From: Providencia stuartii
GTDB taxonomy: Bacteria; Pseudomonadota; Gammaproteobacteria; Enterobacterales; Enterobacteriaceae
Reading direction: 5' to 3'
Length of the DNA stretch: 64,000 nt
Assembly: GCA_900455155.1 (NCBI GenBank)
Contig: UGUC01000002.1
Coordinates: 1,116,001-1,180,000 of the forward strand
The position numbers were made by a program, and so were the translations under genes. Of the stretch, positions 1 through 9,560 are shown in pieces. Below the pieces are notes generated by a model. The model was not told the origin of the DNA and ran no database searches. It worked only from the letters and a program-made list of their open reading frames with translations. The stretch's first letter is position 1. Every line of letters begins with the position of its first letter.

Positions 1-899
1 GTAATCGTTTGAATCGGCTAAAAGATGTCACAATTCCAGGTTATAGCTATTGGTTTGAAAGCTATGGCCGGCATTTTTTATTAGCGATAACACCACTGAC
101 GGTTGCGGAAAAATTCAGTGAAATGATCTCCAGTACGCCAGCAAGTTGGGTATTCACATCGGCAACGTTATCCGTTAATGAACAACTCAATTACTTTACC
201 GATAGATTGGGTTTAACGTCAGCGAAAACCTTGCTATTGGCGAGCCCTTTTGATTATCAAAGCCAAACTTTACTCTGTGTGCCACGTTTTTTACCGGAAA
301 CAAACCAAAAAGGGGTGGCACAAAAACTTGCGAATATGTTGCGACCACTGATTATAAAAAACCAAGGGCGCTGCTTTTTCTTGTGTACATCACATATGAT
401 GATGCGTGAATTAGCCGAAGAGCTGAGAACAACACTCGTGTTACCTGTGCTTATGCAAGGCGAAAGCAGTAAAAATAAGTTACTTGCTCAATTTATTGCG
501 GCGGGAAATGCAGTGCTTGTTGCAACGAGTAGCTTTTGGGAAGGGGTAGATGTCAGAGGGGATGAACTGACATGTGTGATTATCGACAAATTACCGTTTA
601 CAGCCCCTGATGACCCATTATTACGGGCGCGTATTGAGGATTGCCAATTAAGAGGCGGTGACCCATTTGCGGATGTTCAAATTCCTGATGCGGTGATCAC
701 CTTAAAGCAAGGTGTTGGGCGTTTGATCCGTGATACCAGTGATTACGGCGTTATTGTGATTTGCGATAACCGTTTAGTAACACGTCCATATGGTAAGGTT
801 TTTTTGAATAGTTTACCGCCGTCACCAAGAACTCGCAGTTTATCTAAAGCAATTGAGTTTCTTGAGAAAAAACGAATAGAACATAATAATAGCAATTAA
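1..899 (+). CDS. yoaA: ATP-dependent DNA helicase YoaA, C-terminal part (cut by window edge)
   Basis: This is the C-terminal ~298 codons of a DinG/XPD-family superfamily 2 helicase. The frame is open to the left edge, so the TTG at 9 is an internal Leu codon and not a start. Numbering from that codon, a TSATLS box lies at residues 50-55, an SFWEGVDVRGD box (motif V) near 173-183 and a QGVGRLIRD box (motif VI, with its arginine finger) near 234-242. The E. coli protein is about 636 residues, so roughly the first half is missing, with the N-terminal Walker A and Fe-S cysteines. The neighbour tsaB is as in E. coli, where yoaA and yeaZ/tsaB are adjacent. YoaA is known to work with the clamp-loader subunit HolC in repair of stalled replication. 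DinG is the main alternative, but gene order favours YoaA. Confidence 0.93.
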   Translation, partial: NRLNRLKDVTIPGYSYWFESYGRHFLLAITPLTVAEKFSEMISSTPASWVFTSATLSVNEQLNYFTDRLGLTSAKTLLLASPFDYQSQTLLCVPRFLPETNQKGVAQKLANMLRPLIIKNQGRCFFLCTSHMMMRELAEELRTTLVLPVLMQGESSKNKLLAQFIAAGNAVLVATSSFWEGVDVRGDELTCVIIDKLPFTAPDDPLLRARIEDCQLRGGDPFADVQIPDAVITLKQGVGRLIRDTSDYGVIVICDNRLVTRPYGKVFLNSLPPSPRTRSLSKAIEFLEKKRIEHNNSN

Positions 900-1021
900 A
901 CCAAGGTCATAAGCGGTTTTTTCTGCTATTTCATTTTGAGTTTATGCTACTATAAACGTCATTTTCAGGTCACTGTACAGGTACAGTGGCATCAAATCTA
1001 ATCATTTGCCGGAGTTGTGGC

Positions 1022-1721
1022 ATGTCGAGCCGTATTCTTGCTGTTGATACAGCAACAGAAGCATGTTCAGTCGCATTGTTATGCCGATGGAGAAATTATT
1101 TCGCGTTTTGCCGTTTCGCCTCGAGAGCATACACAAAAAGTGTTGCCAATGGTGGACGAGGTATTATCTCAAGCGGGGGTCACTTTAAACCAATTGGATG
1201 CGTTAGCGTTTGGTCGTGGACCGGGGAGTTTTACGGGCGTTCGCATCGGGGTCGGTATCGCCCAAGGGTTAGCACTCGGCGCCAATTTACCGATGATCGG
1301 TGTTTCATCATTGATGACACTGGCAGAAGGGGCATATCGAACGCAAGGACATGAGCAGGTTTTGACGGCGATTGATGCGCGCATGACAGAGGTATATTGC
1401 GCTCAATATCAGCGTACGGCAGAGGGTATATGGCTCGGTGAGGATACCGAAGCTGTTATGGCGCCGGAGCTATTTAGAGATTCAATCGCTCAGTTGGCAG
1501 GGCAATGGAGCCTAGCAGGAACAGGTTGGCAAGCTTATCCGCAATTAAAAGACAGTGCGCTTTCGTTGATTGAAAGTGGGATCACATTGCCAGCGGCACA
1601 AGATATGTTACCGATTGCTGAACGTTTATGGCGTGCGGGTCAGGTACAAGCCGTCGAAAATGTTGAACCAACATATTTACGTAACGAAGTGACGTGGAAA
1701 AAACTGCCGGGTCGTGAATAG
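1022..1721 (+). CDS. tsaB: tRNA t6A37 modification protein TsaB (one apparent frameshift)
   Basis: TsaB partners TsaD and TsaE to put the threonylcarbamoyl group on A37 of tRNAs reading ANN codons. It has the ASKHA fold but is thought not to be catalytic itself. The start at 1022 ([19 protein letters not shown]) matches the family N-terminus and follows a GGAGTTG ribosome site. The frame breaks near 1075-1081, and the family sequence resumes at once in the next frame ([10 protein letters not shown], then [14 protein letters not shown] and [13 protein letters not shown]). Removing one T gives 232 residues, against 231 in E. coli. The C-terminus ([14 protein letters not shown]) is typical. Because tsaB is essential in E. 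coli, a real disruption is unlikely and a sequencing error is the simplest reading. It lies between yoaA and yeaY, as in E. coli. Confidence 0.93.
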
Positions 1722-1735
1722 GTATATTTTTTAGA

Positions 1736-1775
1736 TTGGCTATGCTTATTTTATTGTTAAGTTAGGCATAGCCAA
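1736..1775 (+). terminator. Stem-loop after tsaB, possible terminator
   Basis: TTGGCTATGC (1736-1745) and GCATAGCCAA (1766-1775) form a perfect 10-bp inverted repeat with a 20-base loop, 15 bases after the tsaB stop. A T-rich tail follows only loosely (GTTCTGTTTTACG). It could end tsaB transcription, but the long loop and weak tail leave that uncertain. Confidence 0.35.
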
Positions 1776-2007
1776 GTTCTGTTTTACGCTTTTTTCCTAC
1801 CAATATTTACTGTCTTAAATGGATGTTTTTTTTAATTCGATGATTGAAATTAGCATCGAGACTCATCAAGCCTTATTTTATCAGTCTATAATTGAATTAT
1901 TCGTGTATTTATCTCTCAAAGTATTGAACATATCGTGTTATGTTAGTTGATATTAATGTTAATCCTTGCCGTCTGAATTTATAATTAAAGCTAAATGGAG
2001 GTGGTAT

Positions 2008-2616
2008 ATGGGTATAAAAATTAACAGCCGTTCGACATTTAAAGCGGTTTTATTTGTCGGCATATTAACGTTAACGGGGTGTGTGTCGATCCCAGCCTCA
2101 ATTCAAGGCTCGTCACCTAATCCAGCGGTTAACTTATCGTCAGTACAAAATGCGCCTGAAATGTATATTGGGCAGGAAGGGCGTTTTGGTGGGAAAGTAA
2201 TCTCTGTTTTTAATCAGCCTAATAAAACGCGATTAGAAATTGCCGTGATCCCACTGAATAAATATGATGCAGCACCAGAATTAAATACGGCATCAACTGG
2301 TCGTATTTATGCCTTTGTTAATGGGTTCCTTGATCCTGCTGACTATAATGGTCGTTACATCACAGTGGTGGGTAAAATTACCGGAGAGCAGCCTGGTAAA
2401 ATTGGTGATATCCCCTATAAGTATGTCACGTTAGACGTAACGGGTTACCAGCGTTGGAATTTAGCGCAAAGTGTAATTTTGCCGCCACCAGGCCCGTGGG
2501 GTTATGGGTATTACGGAAACCCTTATTACTATAACCATCCTTGGGGTTACGGATATGGCTATGGTTATGGCTATCCGGGGGGCGTTGCTCCAGTACAAAC
2601 CTATTTAACCGAATAA
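2008..2616 (+). CDS. yeaY: Slp-family outer-membrane lipoprotein (YeaY)
   Basis: This is a lipoprotein of the Slp/YeaY family. The ATG at 2008 is preferred over an upstream in-frame start because AAATGGAGGTGG lies just before it. This gives 202 residues beginning MGIKINSRSTF, with a hydrophobic stretch and a lipobox LTGC, so the mature N-terminal Cys would be lipidated. The following residue is Val, which by the usual rule predicts outer-membrane sorting. The C-terminal ~35 residues are a Pro/Gly/Tyr-rich tail with repeated GYGYGYGY, probably disordered. It sits between tsaB and fadD, exactly as yeaY does in E. coli. The E. coli gene is in the sigma-E regulon, but I could not confirm a sigma-E promoter here. 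The function of the family is not known in detail. Confidence 0.88.
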   Translation: MGIKINSRSTFKAVLFVGILTLTGCVSIPASIQGSSPNPAVNLSSVQNAPEMYIGQEGRFGGKVISVFNQPNKTRLEIAVIPLNKYDAAPELNTASTGRIYAFVNGFLDPADYNGRYITVVGKITGEQPGKIGDIPYKYVTLDVTGYQRWNLAQSVILPPPGPWGYGYYGNPYYYNHPWGYGYGYGYGYPGGVAPVQTYLTE

Positions 2617-2775
2617 AATGAGAAGTGAAAGGCTATTTATTCGGCAATGAGCTTAGTCAGTTTATTTATTAGGTTTATACGTGGGAAATATGTTAATTTT
2701 TCCAAAAATGATTCAAAAAAGTGTATTATTATGATATCTACACCAGATATCGTTCTGGAATAACATACTAAAACG

Positions 2776-2805
2776 AAATAGGCGGAATAGTCCGCCTATT
2801 TTTGT
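2776..2805 (+). terminator. Rho-independent terminator upstream of fadD
   Basis: The 11-bp perfect stem AAATAGGCGGA (2776-2786) and TCCGCCTATTT (2791-2801), with a 4-base ATAG loop, is followed by TTTTGTTT. It lies about 160 bases past the yeaY stop, so it could end yeaY transcription or a short independent RNA. The A-rich left side means it could also work on the minus strand. Confidence 0.8.
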
Positions 2806-2866
2806 TTCGAAGGAATGAAATTTATTTAGTGATAGACCTCTCAACCTTAGCACAGGGTATTTTTCA

Positions 2867-2883
2867 AACTGGTACGCTGAGTT
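2867..2883 (+). promoter_or_regulatory. Candidate FadR operator of fadD
   Basis: AACTGGTACGCTGAGTT agrees at 12 of 17 positions with the FadR consensus AGCTGGTCCGACCAGTT, as recalled. It sits 60 bases before the fadD start. FadR represses fadD in E. coli until long-chain acyl-CoA releases it, so the same control is likely here. Confidence 0.6.
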
Positions 2884-2943
2884 AATAATTTGTTAAAAGA
2901 GTGTTTGAGTTATATTACTATACTAAAATTCAGGAGTCATACT

Positions 2944-4636
2944 TTGGAAAAAATCTGGCTGAAAAATTACCCAAGCGATGTGCCGGAAGAGATCGATCCT
3001 GATCGCTTTGCTTCTTTAGCAGAGTTACTTGAAAATTCGGTTTCGCAATATGCTGACCAACCTGCATTCATCAACATGGGTGCGGTGATGACTTATCGCA
3101 AGTTAGAAGAGAGAAGTCGTGCTTTTGCCGCTTACCTACAAAATGGGTTAGGGTTAAAAAAAGGCGACCGCGTCGCGTTGATGATGCCTAACTTGCTGCA
3201 ATACCCGATAGCTCTATTTGGCGTTTTGCGCGCGGGTATGGTTGTCGTCAATGTTAACCCACTTTATACCCCAAGGGAGCTAGAGCACCAGTTAAATGAT
3301 AGTGGTGCAACGGCCATTGTCATTGTGTCTAACTTTGCTCATACCCTTGAAAAAGTGGTGTTTAATACCAAGGTTAAGCACGTTATTTTAACTCGGATGG
3401 GGGGATCAACTCTCTCGTCCGAAAGCGACATTAGTGGATTTTGTCGTCAAGTATGTTAAACGGTTGGTGCCTAAATACCATTTACCAGATGCTATCTCTT
3501 TCCGACGTGCGATGCATTACGGTTATCGCATGCAATATATCAAGCCAAAGATCAATGGCGATGACCTTGCGTTCCTTCAGTATACCGGAGGGACGACAGG
3601 GGTAGCGAAAGGGGCAATGCTAACGCACCGTAATATGTTAGCGAATATCGAGCAAGCTCGAGCGGCTTATGGTCCGGTATTAAAAATAGGTTCAGAATTT
3701 GTTGTTACGGCACTACCGCTCTATCACGTCTTTGCTCTTATGGTAAATTGCTTCCTGTTTATTAATGTCGGGGGGGGTGAACTTATTGATTACTAACCCT
3801 CGTGATGTGGCAGGTACCGTTAAAGAGTTAGCGCGTTATCCGATCACCTCGATTACGGGTGTTAATACCTTATTCAATGCATGGCTACATAACGCAGAGT
3901 TTCAACAACTGGATTTCTCCAAACTCAGGTTGACGGTTGGTGGCGGGATGCCTGTTCAAAAAGTGGTTGCTGAAAAATGGCAAAAACTGACTGGGAAGCA
4001 TTTATTAGAAGGGTATGGATTGACGGAATGTTCGCCACTTGTCACTGGAAACCCGTATAATCTGACGGCTTATAGTGGTAGTATCGGGTTACCGGTTCCA
4101 TCAACAGAAATCAAGCTGGTTGATGATGATGGAAATGAGGTTGCCACTTGGGGAACCAGGGGAAATGTGGGTGAAAGGTCCACAGGTGATGAAAGGGTAT
4201 TGGAACCGCCCCTGATTCAACCGCGGAAATTTTACATGATGGCTGGTTAGCGACGGGGGATATTGCTGAAATAGACAGTGAAGGTTATATCCGCATTGTC
4301 GATCGTAAAAAAGACATGATCATCGTTTCGGGCTTCAATGTCTATCCAAACGAAGTGGAAGATGTGATTTCATCTCATCCTGATGTCGTAGAGTGTGCCG
4401 CGATTGGTGTGCCGAGTACGAGTACAGGGGAGGCAGTTAAAGTCTTTGTTGTTAGTAGTAATCCTAATCTAACGTCAGATGATCTGAAAACATTTTGTCG
4501 CCGCTCATTAACCGCCTATAAAGTACCTAAGTTATTTGAGTTCCGAACCGAGCTACCAAAATCGAACGTTGGTAAAATATTGCGTAGAGAACTACGTGAT
4601 GAAGAGAAACAGCAAAAAGATAAATCAACAGCGTAA
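2944..4636 (+). CDS. fadD: Long-chain-fatty-acid-CoA ligase FadD (four apparent frameshifts)
   Basis: FadD activates long-chain fatty acids to acyl-CoA at the inner membrane, the entry step to beta-oxidation. The start is the TTG at 2944 (translated [10 protein letters not shown]) after CAGGAG; E. coli fadD also uses TTG. The AMP-binding signature [12 protein letters not shown] and the adenylate-forming motifs YGLTECSP and [12 protein letters not shown] are present. The C-terminus ends [17 protein letters not shown]. Frame breaks occur at G-runs 3399-3404 and 3770-3777, near 4146-4152 and near 4213. Each is consistent with one inserted base, and removing four bases gives 562 residues against 561 in E. 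coli. Conserved sequence continues across every break, so sequencing error is more likely than a pseudogene. A FadR-like operator lies upstream. Confidence 0.93.
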
Positions 4637-4664
4637 CGTTGTCATATCGGTTTGCACCCCTATG

Positions 4665-4692
4665 AGTAACGCCGGTTTTTACCGGCGTTACT
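4665..4692. terminator. Strong hairpin between fadD and rnd
   Basis: A perfect 12-bp stem, AGTAACGCCGGT (4665-4676) and ACCGGCGTTACT (4681-4692), has a TTTT loop. No T-run follows, so it is a weak intrinsic terminator. E. coli has the small RNA SroD in this same gap, as I recall, but I cannot show homology from the sequence. Confidence 0.5.
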
Positions 4693-4722
4693 GTGATGAG
4701 AATATAAAAAGAGAAATTTGTT

Positions 4723-5847
4723 TTGAATTATCGTTTAGTTACAACTGATAGCGAACTTGCACAGGTATGCCAGCAGGCGAGTGAAGCCGATTGGTTGGCA
4801 TTGGATACCGAATTTGTCCGTACTCGAACTTACTATCCACAATTAGGTTTGCTACAGCTTTATGATGGAAAACAAGTTTCACTGATTGACCCGTTATCTA
4901 TTAGCGACTTTTCACCGTTTAAAGCCTTACTGACAAATAAGAGCCTCACTAAGTTTTTACATGCCGGTAGTGAGGATCTTGAAGTGTTTTTGCATGATTT
5001 TGAGTGTGTGCCTGAACCGATGGTTGACACACAGGTTATTGCAGCCTTTTTGGGTTATCCAATCTCCTGTGGTTTCGCTTCTTTAGTTTCTGAATACTTA
5101 GGCATAGAGCTTGATAAGAGTGAATCTCGAACCGACTGGCTAGCGCGCCCCTTAAGTGAAAAACAGTGCCAATATGCGACGGCAGACGTGCTTTATTTGC
5201 TGCCGTTAGCCAAGATCCTGATGCAGAAAGTGGAAGAGTCAGGCTACCTTTCTGCTGCGCTAGAAGAGTGCCAAAGAACGGTTGAACGCAGACAAAATGT
5301 GACTGATCCTGCATTAGCTTACCGTAATATCACCAATGTTTGTCAGTTAAAGAATGAGCAATTGGCTTGCTTGCAAATGCTGGCGGAATGGCGGCTAAAT
5401 CAAGCAAAAGCGCGTGATATGGCGATTAACTTTGTGGTTAAAGAGGAGCATCTTTGGAAAGTGGCGCGTTATTTACCCGGTTCATTAGGTGAATTAGACG
5501 CATTAGGGCTGACGGGGCAAGAGATCCGCTGTCATGGAAGGCGGTTACTCAGTATTGTTGAAAAAGCCAAACAAATGGATGAGAGTGAATATCCCCCTAC
5601 AGTGGCGAATTTGAATGAGCAACCTCAATATAAAACGTTATTTAAAGAGATAAAGAGTGTTGTTAAAGAAATTGCAGAGCATGAGAAATTCAATGCGGAA
5701 TTGCTTGCTTCAAGGCGACAAATAAACCAGTTGCTCTCGGTACATTGGGGGATCAAATCTATCCCTAATCAGCCTGAATTACTTGATGGTTGGCGAGGAA
5801 GAATGCTTGCTGAGCCAATTACAAAGCTCCTTCAACAAGCGCGTTAA
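4723..5847 (+). CDS. rnd: Ribonuclease D
   Basis: RNase D is a 3'-5' exoribonuclease that trims tRNA precursors and other stable RNAs. The 374-residue product (E. coli about 375) starts at TTG 4723, giving MNYRLVTTD; E. coli rnd also starts with UUG, preceded by a U-rich stretch, as here. The DEDD exonuclease motifs are visible: DTEFVRT (Exo I, residues 28-34), HAGSEDLEVF (Exo II, near 80-89) and YATADVLYLLP (Exo III, Y and D). One or more HRDC-type helical domains should follow (LACLQMLAEWR through VVKEEHLWKVARYLPGS). It is immediately downstream of fadD and is followed by a stem-loop at 5856-5884. Synteny and length make this call very safe. Confidence 0.96.
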   Translation: MNYRLVTTDSELAQVCQQASEADWLALDTEFVRTRTYYPQLGLLQLYDGKQVSLIDPLSISDFSPFKALLTNKSLTKFLHAGSEDLEVFLHDFECVPEPMVDTQVIAAFLGYPISCGFASLVSEYLGIELDKSESRTDWLARPLSEKQCQYATADVLYLLPLAKILMQKVEESGYLSAALEECQRTVERRQNVTDPALAYRNITNVCQLKNEQLACLQMLAEWRLNQAKARDMAINFVVKEEHLWKVARYLPGSLGELDALGLTGQEIRCHGRRLLSIVEKAKQMDESEYPPTVANLNEQPQYKTLFKEIKSVVKEIAEHEKFNAELLASRRQINQLLSVHWGIKSIPNQPELLDGWRGRMLAEPITKLLQQAR

Positions 5848-5855
5848 TGGCCTAT

Positions 5856-5884
5856 TTTCACTCCTAGGTTTGCTAGGAGTGAAA
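5856..5884. terminator. Stem-loop after rnd
   Basis: A perfect 12-bp stem, TTTCACTCCTAG (5856-5867) and CTAGGAGTGAAA (5873-5884), with loop GTTTG, begins 9 bases after the rnd stop. It has no clear T-tract on either side, so it could stabilise the 3' end or act as a weak terminator. Confidence 0.5.
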
Positions 5885-6118
5885 TGTTAACCTTTTACCT
5901 AGTGAATAGTGACGGCACTTAAGCGTTGAATAGCTCACCCACTCATTAATCAATCGATTTATTTACTGCACTGCTACGGTTTCGACAGAAAGTTAACTAT
6001 CGGCAGAGGCGTATTGGAGAGTTGGGGGATTTTGTATTTCTTTTGGCAATAGACACCCAAACCACATAGAACAAATATTCATTCCATTGATGATTATTTA
6101 AATTCAATTGGTTGAACA

Positions 6119-6172
6119 AATAAAAAAGCAAGCCGCTATTTACAACTTAAAAACAACGGCTATTTGCTATGA
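6119..6172 (-). terminator. Probable terminator of minCDE
   Basis: Read on the minus strand, GCAA...GCCG pairs with CGGC...TTGC in an imperfect stem, and TTTTTTATTT follows directly. The stem starts a few bases beyond the minE stop. Confidence 0.5.
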
Positions 6173-6451
6173 TTATTTTTCAGGAGCCTTGATTTCATCA
6201 CCTTCCGGTAACGTAACGTTGAGTTCAAGTACTGAGATATCATCACCTTTTTGTTCGAATTGTACAGAAAGCATCTCAGGGTCAACTTGCACGTATTTAC
6301 AAATAACCTGCAAAATATCTCTTTTCATATCAGCAAGATAAGGAGGTTCACTATCACCGCGGCGACGTTCTGCAACGATGATTTGCAATCGCTCTTTTGC
6401 GATATTTGCTGTCGACTTTTTTCTCGACAGAAAGAAATCCAATAAAGCCAT
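6173..6451 (-). CDS. minE: Cell division topological specificity factor MinE
   Basis: MinE drives the pole-to-pole oscillation of MinCD by stimulating MinD ATPase, leaving mid-cell free for FtsZ. The 92-residue product (E. coli 88) has the conserved N-terminal amphipathic membrane-targeting segment [12 protein letters not shown] and the MinD-contact helix [15 protein letters not shown] (residues ~17-31). The dimerisation domain follows ([17 protein letters not shown] through LELNVTLPE). Its start is 3 bases past the minD stop, so the two are co-translated. Confidence 0.97.
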   Translation of the reverse strand: MALLDFFLSRKKSTANIAKERLQIIVAERRRGDSEPPYLADMKRDILQVICKYVQVDPEMLSVQFEQKGDDISVLELNVTLPEGDEIKAPEK

Positions 6452-6454
6452 TAT

Positions 6455-7270
6455 TTACCCCCCAAATAGGCGTTTCAAGAAACCTTTTTTCTCTTCTTCA
6501 ATGAATCGGATAGGGCGCTCTTCACCTAAAATACGGTCAACACAGTCACTGTATGCCTGACCTGCATCAGATTCTGCGTCTAAGATGACCGGTTCACCTT
6601 GGTTTGATGAACGTAGAACAGATTGGTCTTCAGGGATCACACCAATTAATGGAATACAAAGTATTTCCAGCACATCTTCCATGCTTAACATATCACCACG
6701 CGTCACACGACCCGGGTTATAGCGGGTTAATAACAAGTGCTCTTTGATAGGATCGAGCCCTTTTTCGGCGCGGCGTGATTTAGAGGCGAGAATACCCAAG
6801 ATGCGGTCAGAGTCACGAACAGAAGAAACCTCAGGGTTCGTGGTGATGATCGCTTCATCTGCAAAGTAAAGTGCCATTAATGCACCACTTTCAATACCGG
6901 CTGGGGAGTCACATACGATAAAATCAAAAGACAAGTCATTACTTAATTCGTCGAGTATTTTTTCAACGCCTTCACGTGTCAGTGCGTCTTTGTCACGAGT
7001 TTGTGATGCTGGCAGAATATAAAGATTCTCGGTGCGTTTATCTTTAATCAGTGCCTGATTTAATGTGGCATCACCTTGAATGACGTTAACGAAGTCATAC
7101 ACTACTCGGCGTTCACATCCCATGATCAGGTCGAGGTTACGTAGACCGATATCAAAATCGATCACAACCGTTTTTTTCCCTCTTTGAGCTAGGCCTGTAG
7201 CTATGGCCGCGCTTGAAGTGGTTTTACCGACGCCACCTTTACCAGATGTAACAACAATTATGCGTGCCAT
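6455..7270 (-). CDS. minD: Septum site-determining ATPase MinD
   Basis: This ParA/Mrp-type ATPase binds the membrane when ATP-bound, recruits MinC and is released by MinE. The 271 residues carry the deviant Walker A GKGGVGKTT (residues 10-18), the switch regions DFDIGLRNLD (38-47) and CDSPAGIE, and a C-terminal amphipathic membrane-targeting helix ending KKGFLKRLFGG. It is the middle gene of minCDE, 23 bases after minC and 3 bases before minE. Confidence 0.98.
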   Translation of the reverse strand: MARIIVVTSGKGGVGKTTSSAAIATGLAQRGKKTVVIDFDIGLRNLDLIMGCERRVVYDFVNVIQGDATLNQALIKDKRTENLYILPASQTRDKDALTREGVEKILDELSNDLSFDFIVCDSPAGIESGALMALYFADEAIITTNPEVSSVRDSDRILGILASKSRRAEKGLDPIKEHLLLTRYNPGRVTRGDMLSMEDVLEILCIPLIGVIPEDQSVLRSSNQGEPVILDAESDAGQAYSDCVDRILGEERPIRFIEEEKKGFLKRLFGG

Positions 7271-7293
7271 GAATAATTCCTTGTAAATAAGGT

Positions 7294-8013
7294 CTAAATT
7301 AAGTTTTCAATATTTAATCTGTTGTCAACGAGACAAAGTTTCGCTGCTTTGCCGAGAAATTCAGACGGGATCTGATCACTCAGCCAATATTCACCTGCAA
7401 TAGACACTAACTCTGCTTGCAAGTGGACACAAAAAATTTGGCTTTCCGTATCGCCAGAAGCACCTGCAAGTGCTCGGCCTCTCATTATGCCATATATATG
7501 AATATTACCATCTGCCAACAATTCTGCACCTGCACTCACATTACTTGTTACGATGAGATCACTATTTGGTGCATAAATTCGTTGGCCTGAACGAACAGGG
7601 GCATTAATAATTCGTGTTTTCCGGTAATTAAACTCAGGTTCGGCGGGAGTGGCTACCTCAACCGGTGTATGAACAGCCTTAGGTTGAGTATCAACGGCTT
7701 TTTGGCTTTTCCCCTCATTGAGAACCGGTAAGCCTGCATCATTGACTTTCTTACGTAGCAAAGGATCGGTACATCCGCTTATTCCGACAACCCTTAAGCC
7801 AACCGATATAATTGCTTTGTGAATACTGTATAAATCAGCATTTGTGGTTAAATCAGCAATGTTGATAACCACTGGCGCATTTTTAAGGAAGTCAGGAGCT
7901 TGACTAACCTTATCTTGTAGCGCTTTTTTGATGAGTTTGGGTTCTTCACTGTGTAAGTGAAGAACAGAAAGAGTAAAACTACTGCCTTTGAGTTCTATTG
8001 GCGACTGTGACAT
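7294..8013 (-). CDS. minC: Septum site-determining protein MinC
   Basis: MinC inhibits FtsZ polymerisation near the poles. The 239-residue product has an N-terminal FtsZ-inhibiting domain ([20 protein letters not shown] onward), a Pro/Ala/Val linker near residues 105-130 and a C-terminal beta-helix domain. The latter contains [30 protein letters not shown] and [12 protein letters not shown], which bind MinD. It is the first gene of the min operon and is divergent from ycgL across a 129-base gap that should carry both promoters. Confidence 0.97.
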   Translation of the reverse strand: MSQSPIELKGSSFTLSVLHLHSEEPKLIKKALQDKVSQAPDFLKNAPVVINIADLTTNADLYSIHKAIISVGLRVVGISGCTDPLLRKKVNDAGLPVLNEGKSQKAVDTQPKAVHTPVEVATPAEPEFNYRKTRIINAPVRSGQRIYAPNSDLIVTSNVSAGAELLADGNIHIYGIMRGRALAGASGDTESQIFCVHLQAELVSIAGEYWLSDQIPSEFLGKAAKLCLVDNRLNIENLI

Positions 8014-8142
8014 CTATCCGGGCTCAGCAAATTAAAATATCCGAAACAAACTTCGGGTGACGATATTCTGTAAAACAATAGCATGTTATAGTTACTACAT
8101 TCTTCAAGCAAGCCAATGAACTAAGAAAAAGAGTTAAATATA

Positions 8143-8415
8143 ATGATTTGTGCAATATATCGTAGTCCTAACCGTGAACAAACATATCTTTATATTGAGA
8201 AGAAGGATGATTTTTCTCGTGTACCTGAAGAACTCATGAAACAATTTGGTACTCCTCAATTTGCGATGACCCTTTCCCTTGCAAACCGCGACAAGCTGGC
8301 AAATGCAGACATTGAGAAAGTCAAAGCTGATTTAATTGAAGTTGGGTATTATCTGCAATTTCCACCTCCAGTTGAAAACCTACTCGCTGAATATCGAGAG
8401 TCTTACAGCGAATAA
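8143..8415 (+). CDS. ycgL: YcgL-domain protein
   Basis: This 90-residue protein is of the small YcgL family. It matches the family core almost throughout: [20 protein letters not shown] near residues 6-25, [10 protein letters not shown], and [13 protein letters not shown] near the C-terminus. The E. coli protein is slightly longer at both ends. It is divergent from minC, as in related genomes. The function is unknown; a link to RNA metabolism has been suggested for homologues. Confidence 0.93.
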   Translation: MICAIYRSPNREQTYLYIEKKDDFSRVPEELMKQFGTPQFAMTLSLANRDKLANADIEKVKADLIEVGYYLQFPPPVENLLAEYRESYSE

Positions 8416-8458
8416 AATTAGGATAATACTTAGATGTTAATTTACTTGGGGAGGTGAT

Positions 8459-9540
8459 GTGATAAAACCAACGTTATTATTTACTTTAATTAGCGGCCTA
8501 TTTTTAGCTAGCTGCTCAGCAAAACAACCTATTTTGGTTACACCACAGGCTGAGCAAGATGCCATGATTGCAAAAGAGGTGATCGCGCTAAATAAAGCTT
8601 TTCCACTCGAAGAGCGTGAACCATCGCAATTCCCTGCTTATGTGGAGTTGTTAAAAGAGCATGCATTAGCTCAAGGTATTCAACCTGCCACTATTGAACG
8701 TGGTTTCGCCCATATTCATTTTATTGAACGCGTTGTTAAGGCCGATAAAGGGCAACCGGAAAAAAGAGCAACGGTGACTTTAGAAAGTTATCTCAAGAAT
8801 GTGCTACCTGCATCACGCATTAATGCAGGCGCGGAAAAATATTGGGAAAATGAGTCACTCTTAAATGCGATTAGCCATCGTTATGGCGTACCGCCCCAAT
8901 ATATTGTTGCGTTGTGGGGCTAGAAAGTGGTTTTGGTCGCTCCCAAGGTAAAGAAGATGTTATCTCGGCATTAGCTACACTTTCATTTGAAGGCCGCCGT
9001 GAAGCATTATTCAGTAAACAGTTGCTGGCTGCACTGGAAATTATGGATAAAGGCTATATACCGGAAGAGCAGCAGTTAAAAGGCTCTTGGGCAGGCGCCA
9101 TGGGCCAAAGCCAATTTATGCCGACGTCTTATTTATCTTATGCGGCGGATGGTGATGGCGATGGCAAAATGGATATTTGGAACAATAAGGCGGATGTGTT
9201 TGCCTCAATTGCCAATTACCTGTCTACGGAAGGCTGGCAGTCTGCACTACCTTGGGGCTATCAAGTGAGCCTACCTACCGACTTTGATAAGCAACTGGAA
9301 GGCGTGAAAGCAGAGCAGGGCAAAACGGTTGCACAGTGGGAGCAACTTGGCGTTAAACTCCCTGCATCTGCGCAGTTATCACCCAATTTAAAAACGTGGG
9401 TTGTTATCCCTGATGATCCGTTAGGGCGTGCATACTTAGTAACTGAAAACTTCCGCACGATCATGCATTGGAATCGTTCATATTACTTTGCTTTGAGCGT
9501 TTGCCTCATGGCTGATGGCGTTGCTCAAAAAATACAATAA
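8459..9540 (+). CDS. MltB-family lytic murein transglycosylase lipoprotein (one apparent frameshift)
   Basis: Enzymes of this family cleave the MurNAc-GlcNAc bond of peptidoglycan with formation of 1,6-anhydro ends. The GTG start at 8459 follows GGGGAGG and gives a lipoprotein signal peptide with lipobox LASC (mature Cys about residue 19). The frame breaks at a G-run near 8915-8919, where adding one G restores VALWGLESGFGR. The Glu in LESGFG aligns with the MltB catalytic Glu (VETRWG in E. coli). Downstream come GSWAGAMGQSQFMPTSY and a DGDGDGKMDIW loop that looks like an EF-hand-type calcium site. The restored length is 360 residues. It is a paralogue of E. coli MltB, not clearly mltB itself. 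It lies between ycgL and ycgM. Confidence 0.85.
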
Positions 9541-9560
9541 CGATAATAGGAGTTACAACT

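Larger units (their letters stand above)
2617..2943. other. Intergenic region yeaY-fadD with hairpins and FadR operator
   Basis: No gene is seen in this 327-base gap. It holds a small perfect hairpin (GATATCT at 2733-2739, AGATATC at 2745-2751), a terminator at 2776-2805 and a FadR-like operator at 2867-2883. A TATTAT hexamer at 2724-2729 could be a -10 box for a short transcript ending at the terminator, but no good -35 is visible. Confidence 0.5.
5848..6172. other. Convergent gap rnd / minE
   Basis: No gene is seen in this 325-base gap between converging genes. It holds the stem-loop after rnd (5856-5884) and the probable minCDE terminator (about 6119-6172). Nothing else is recognised. Confidence 0.5.

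Noticed and set aside
986..1354. 122-codon ORF read as an independent gene
   Set aside because: Only its first ~20 codons from 1022 are meaningful (the TsaB N-terminus). The rest is the out-of-frame shadow of tsaB after the frameshift.
2521..2580. Tandem GGTTAT/GGATATGG-like repeats as a DNA repeat element
   Set aside because: They encode the Gly/Tyr-rich tail of the Slp lipoprotein and are explained by protein composition.
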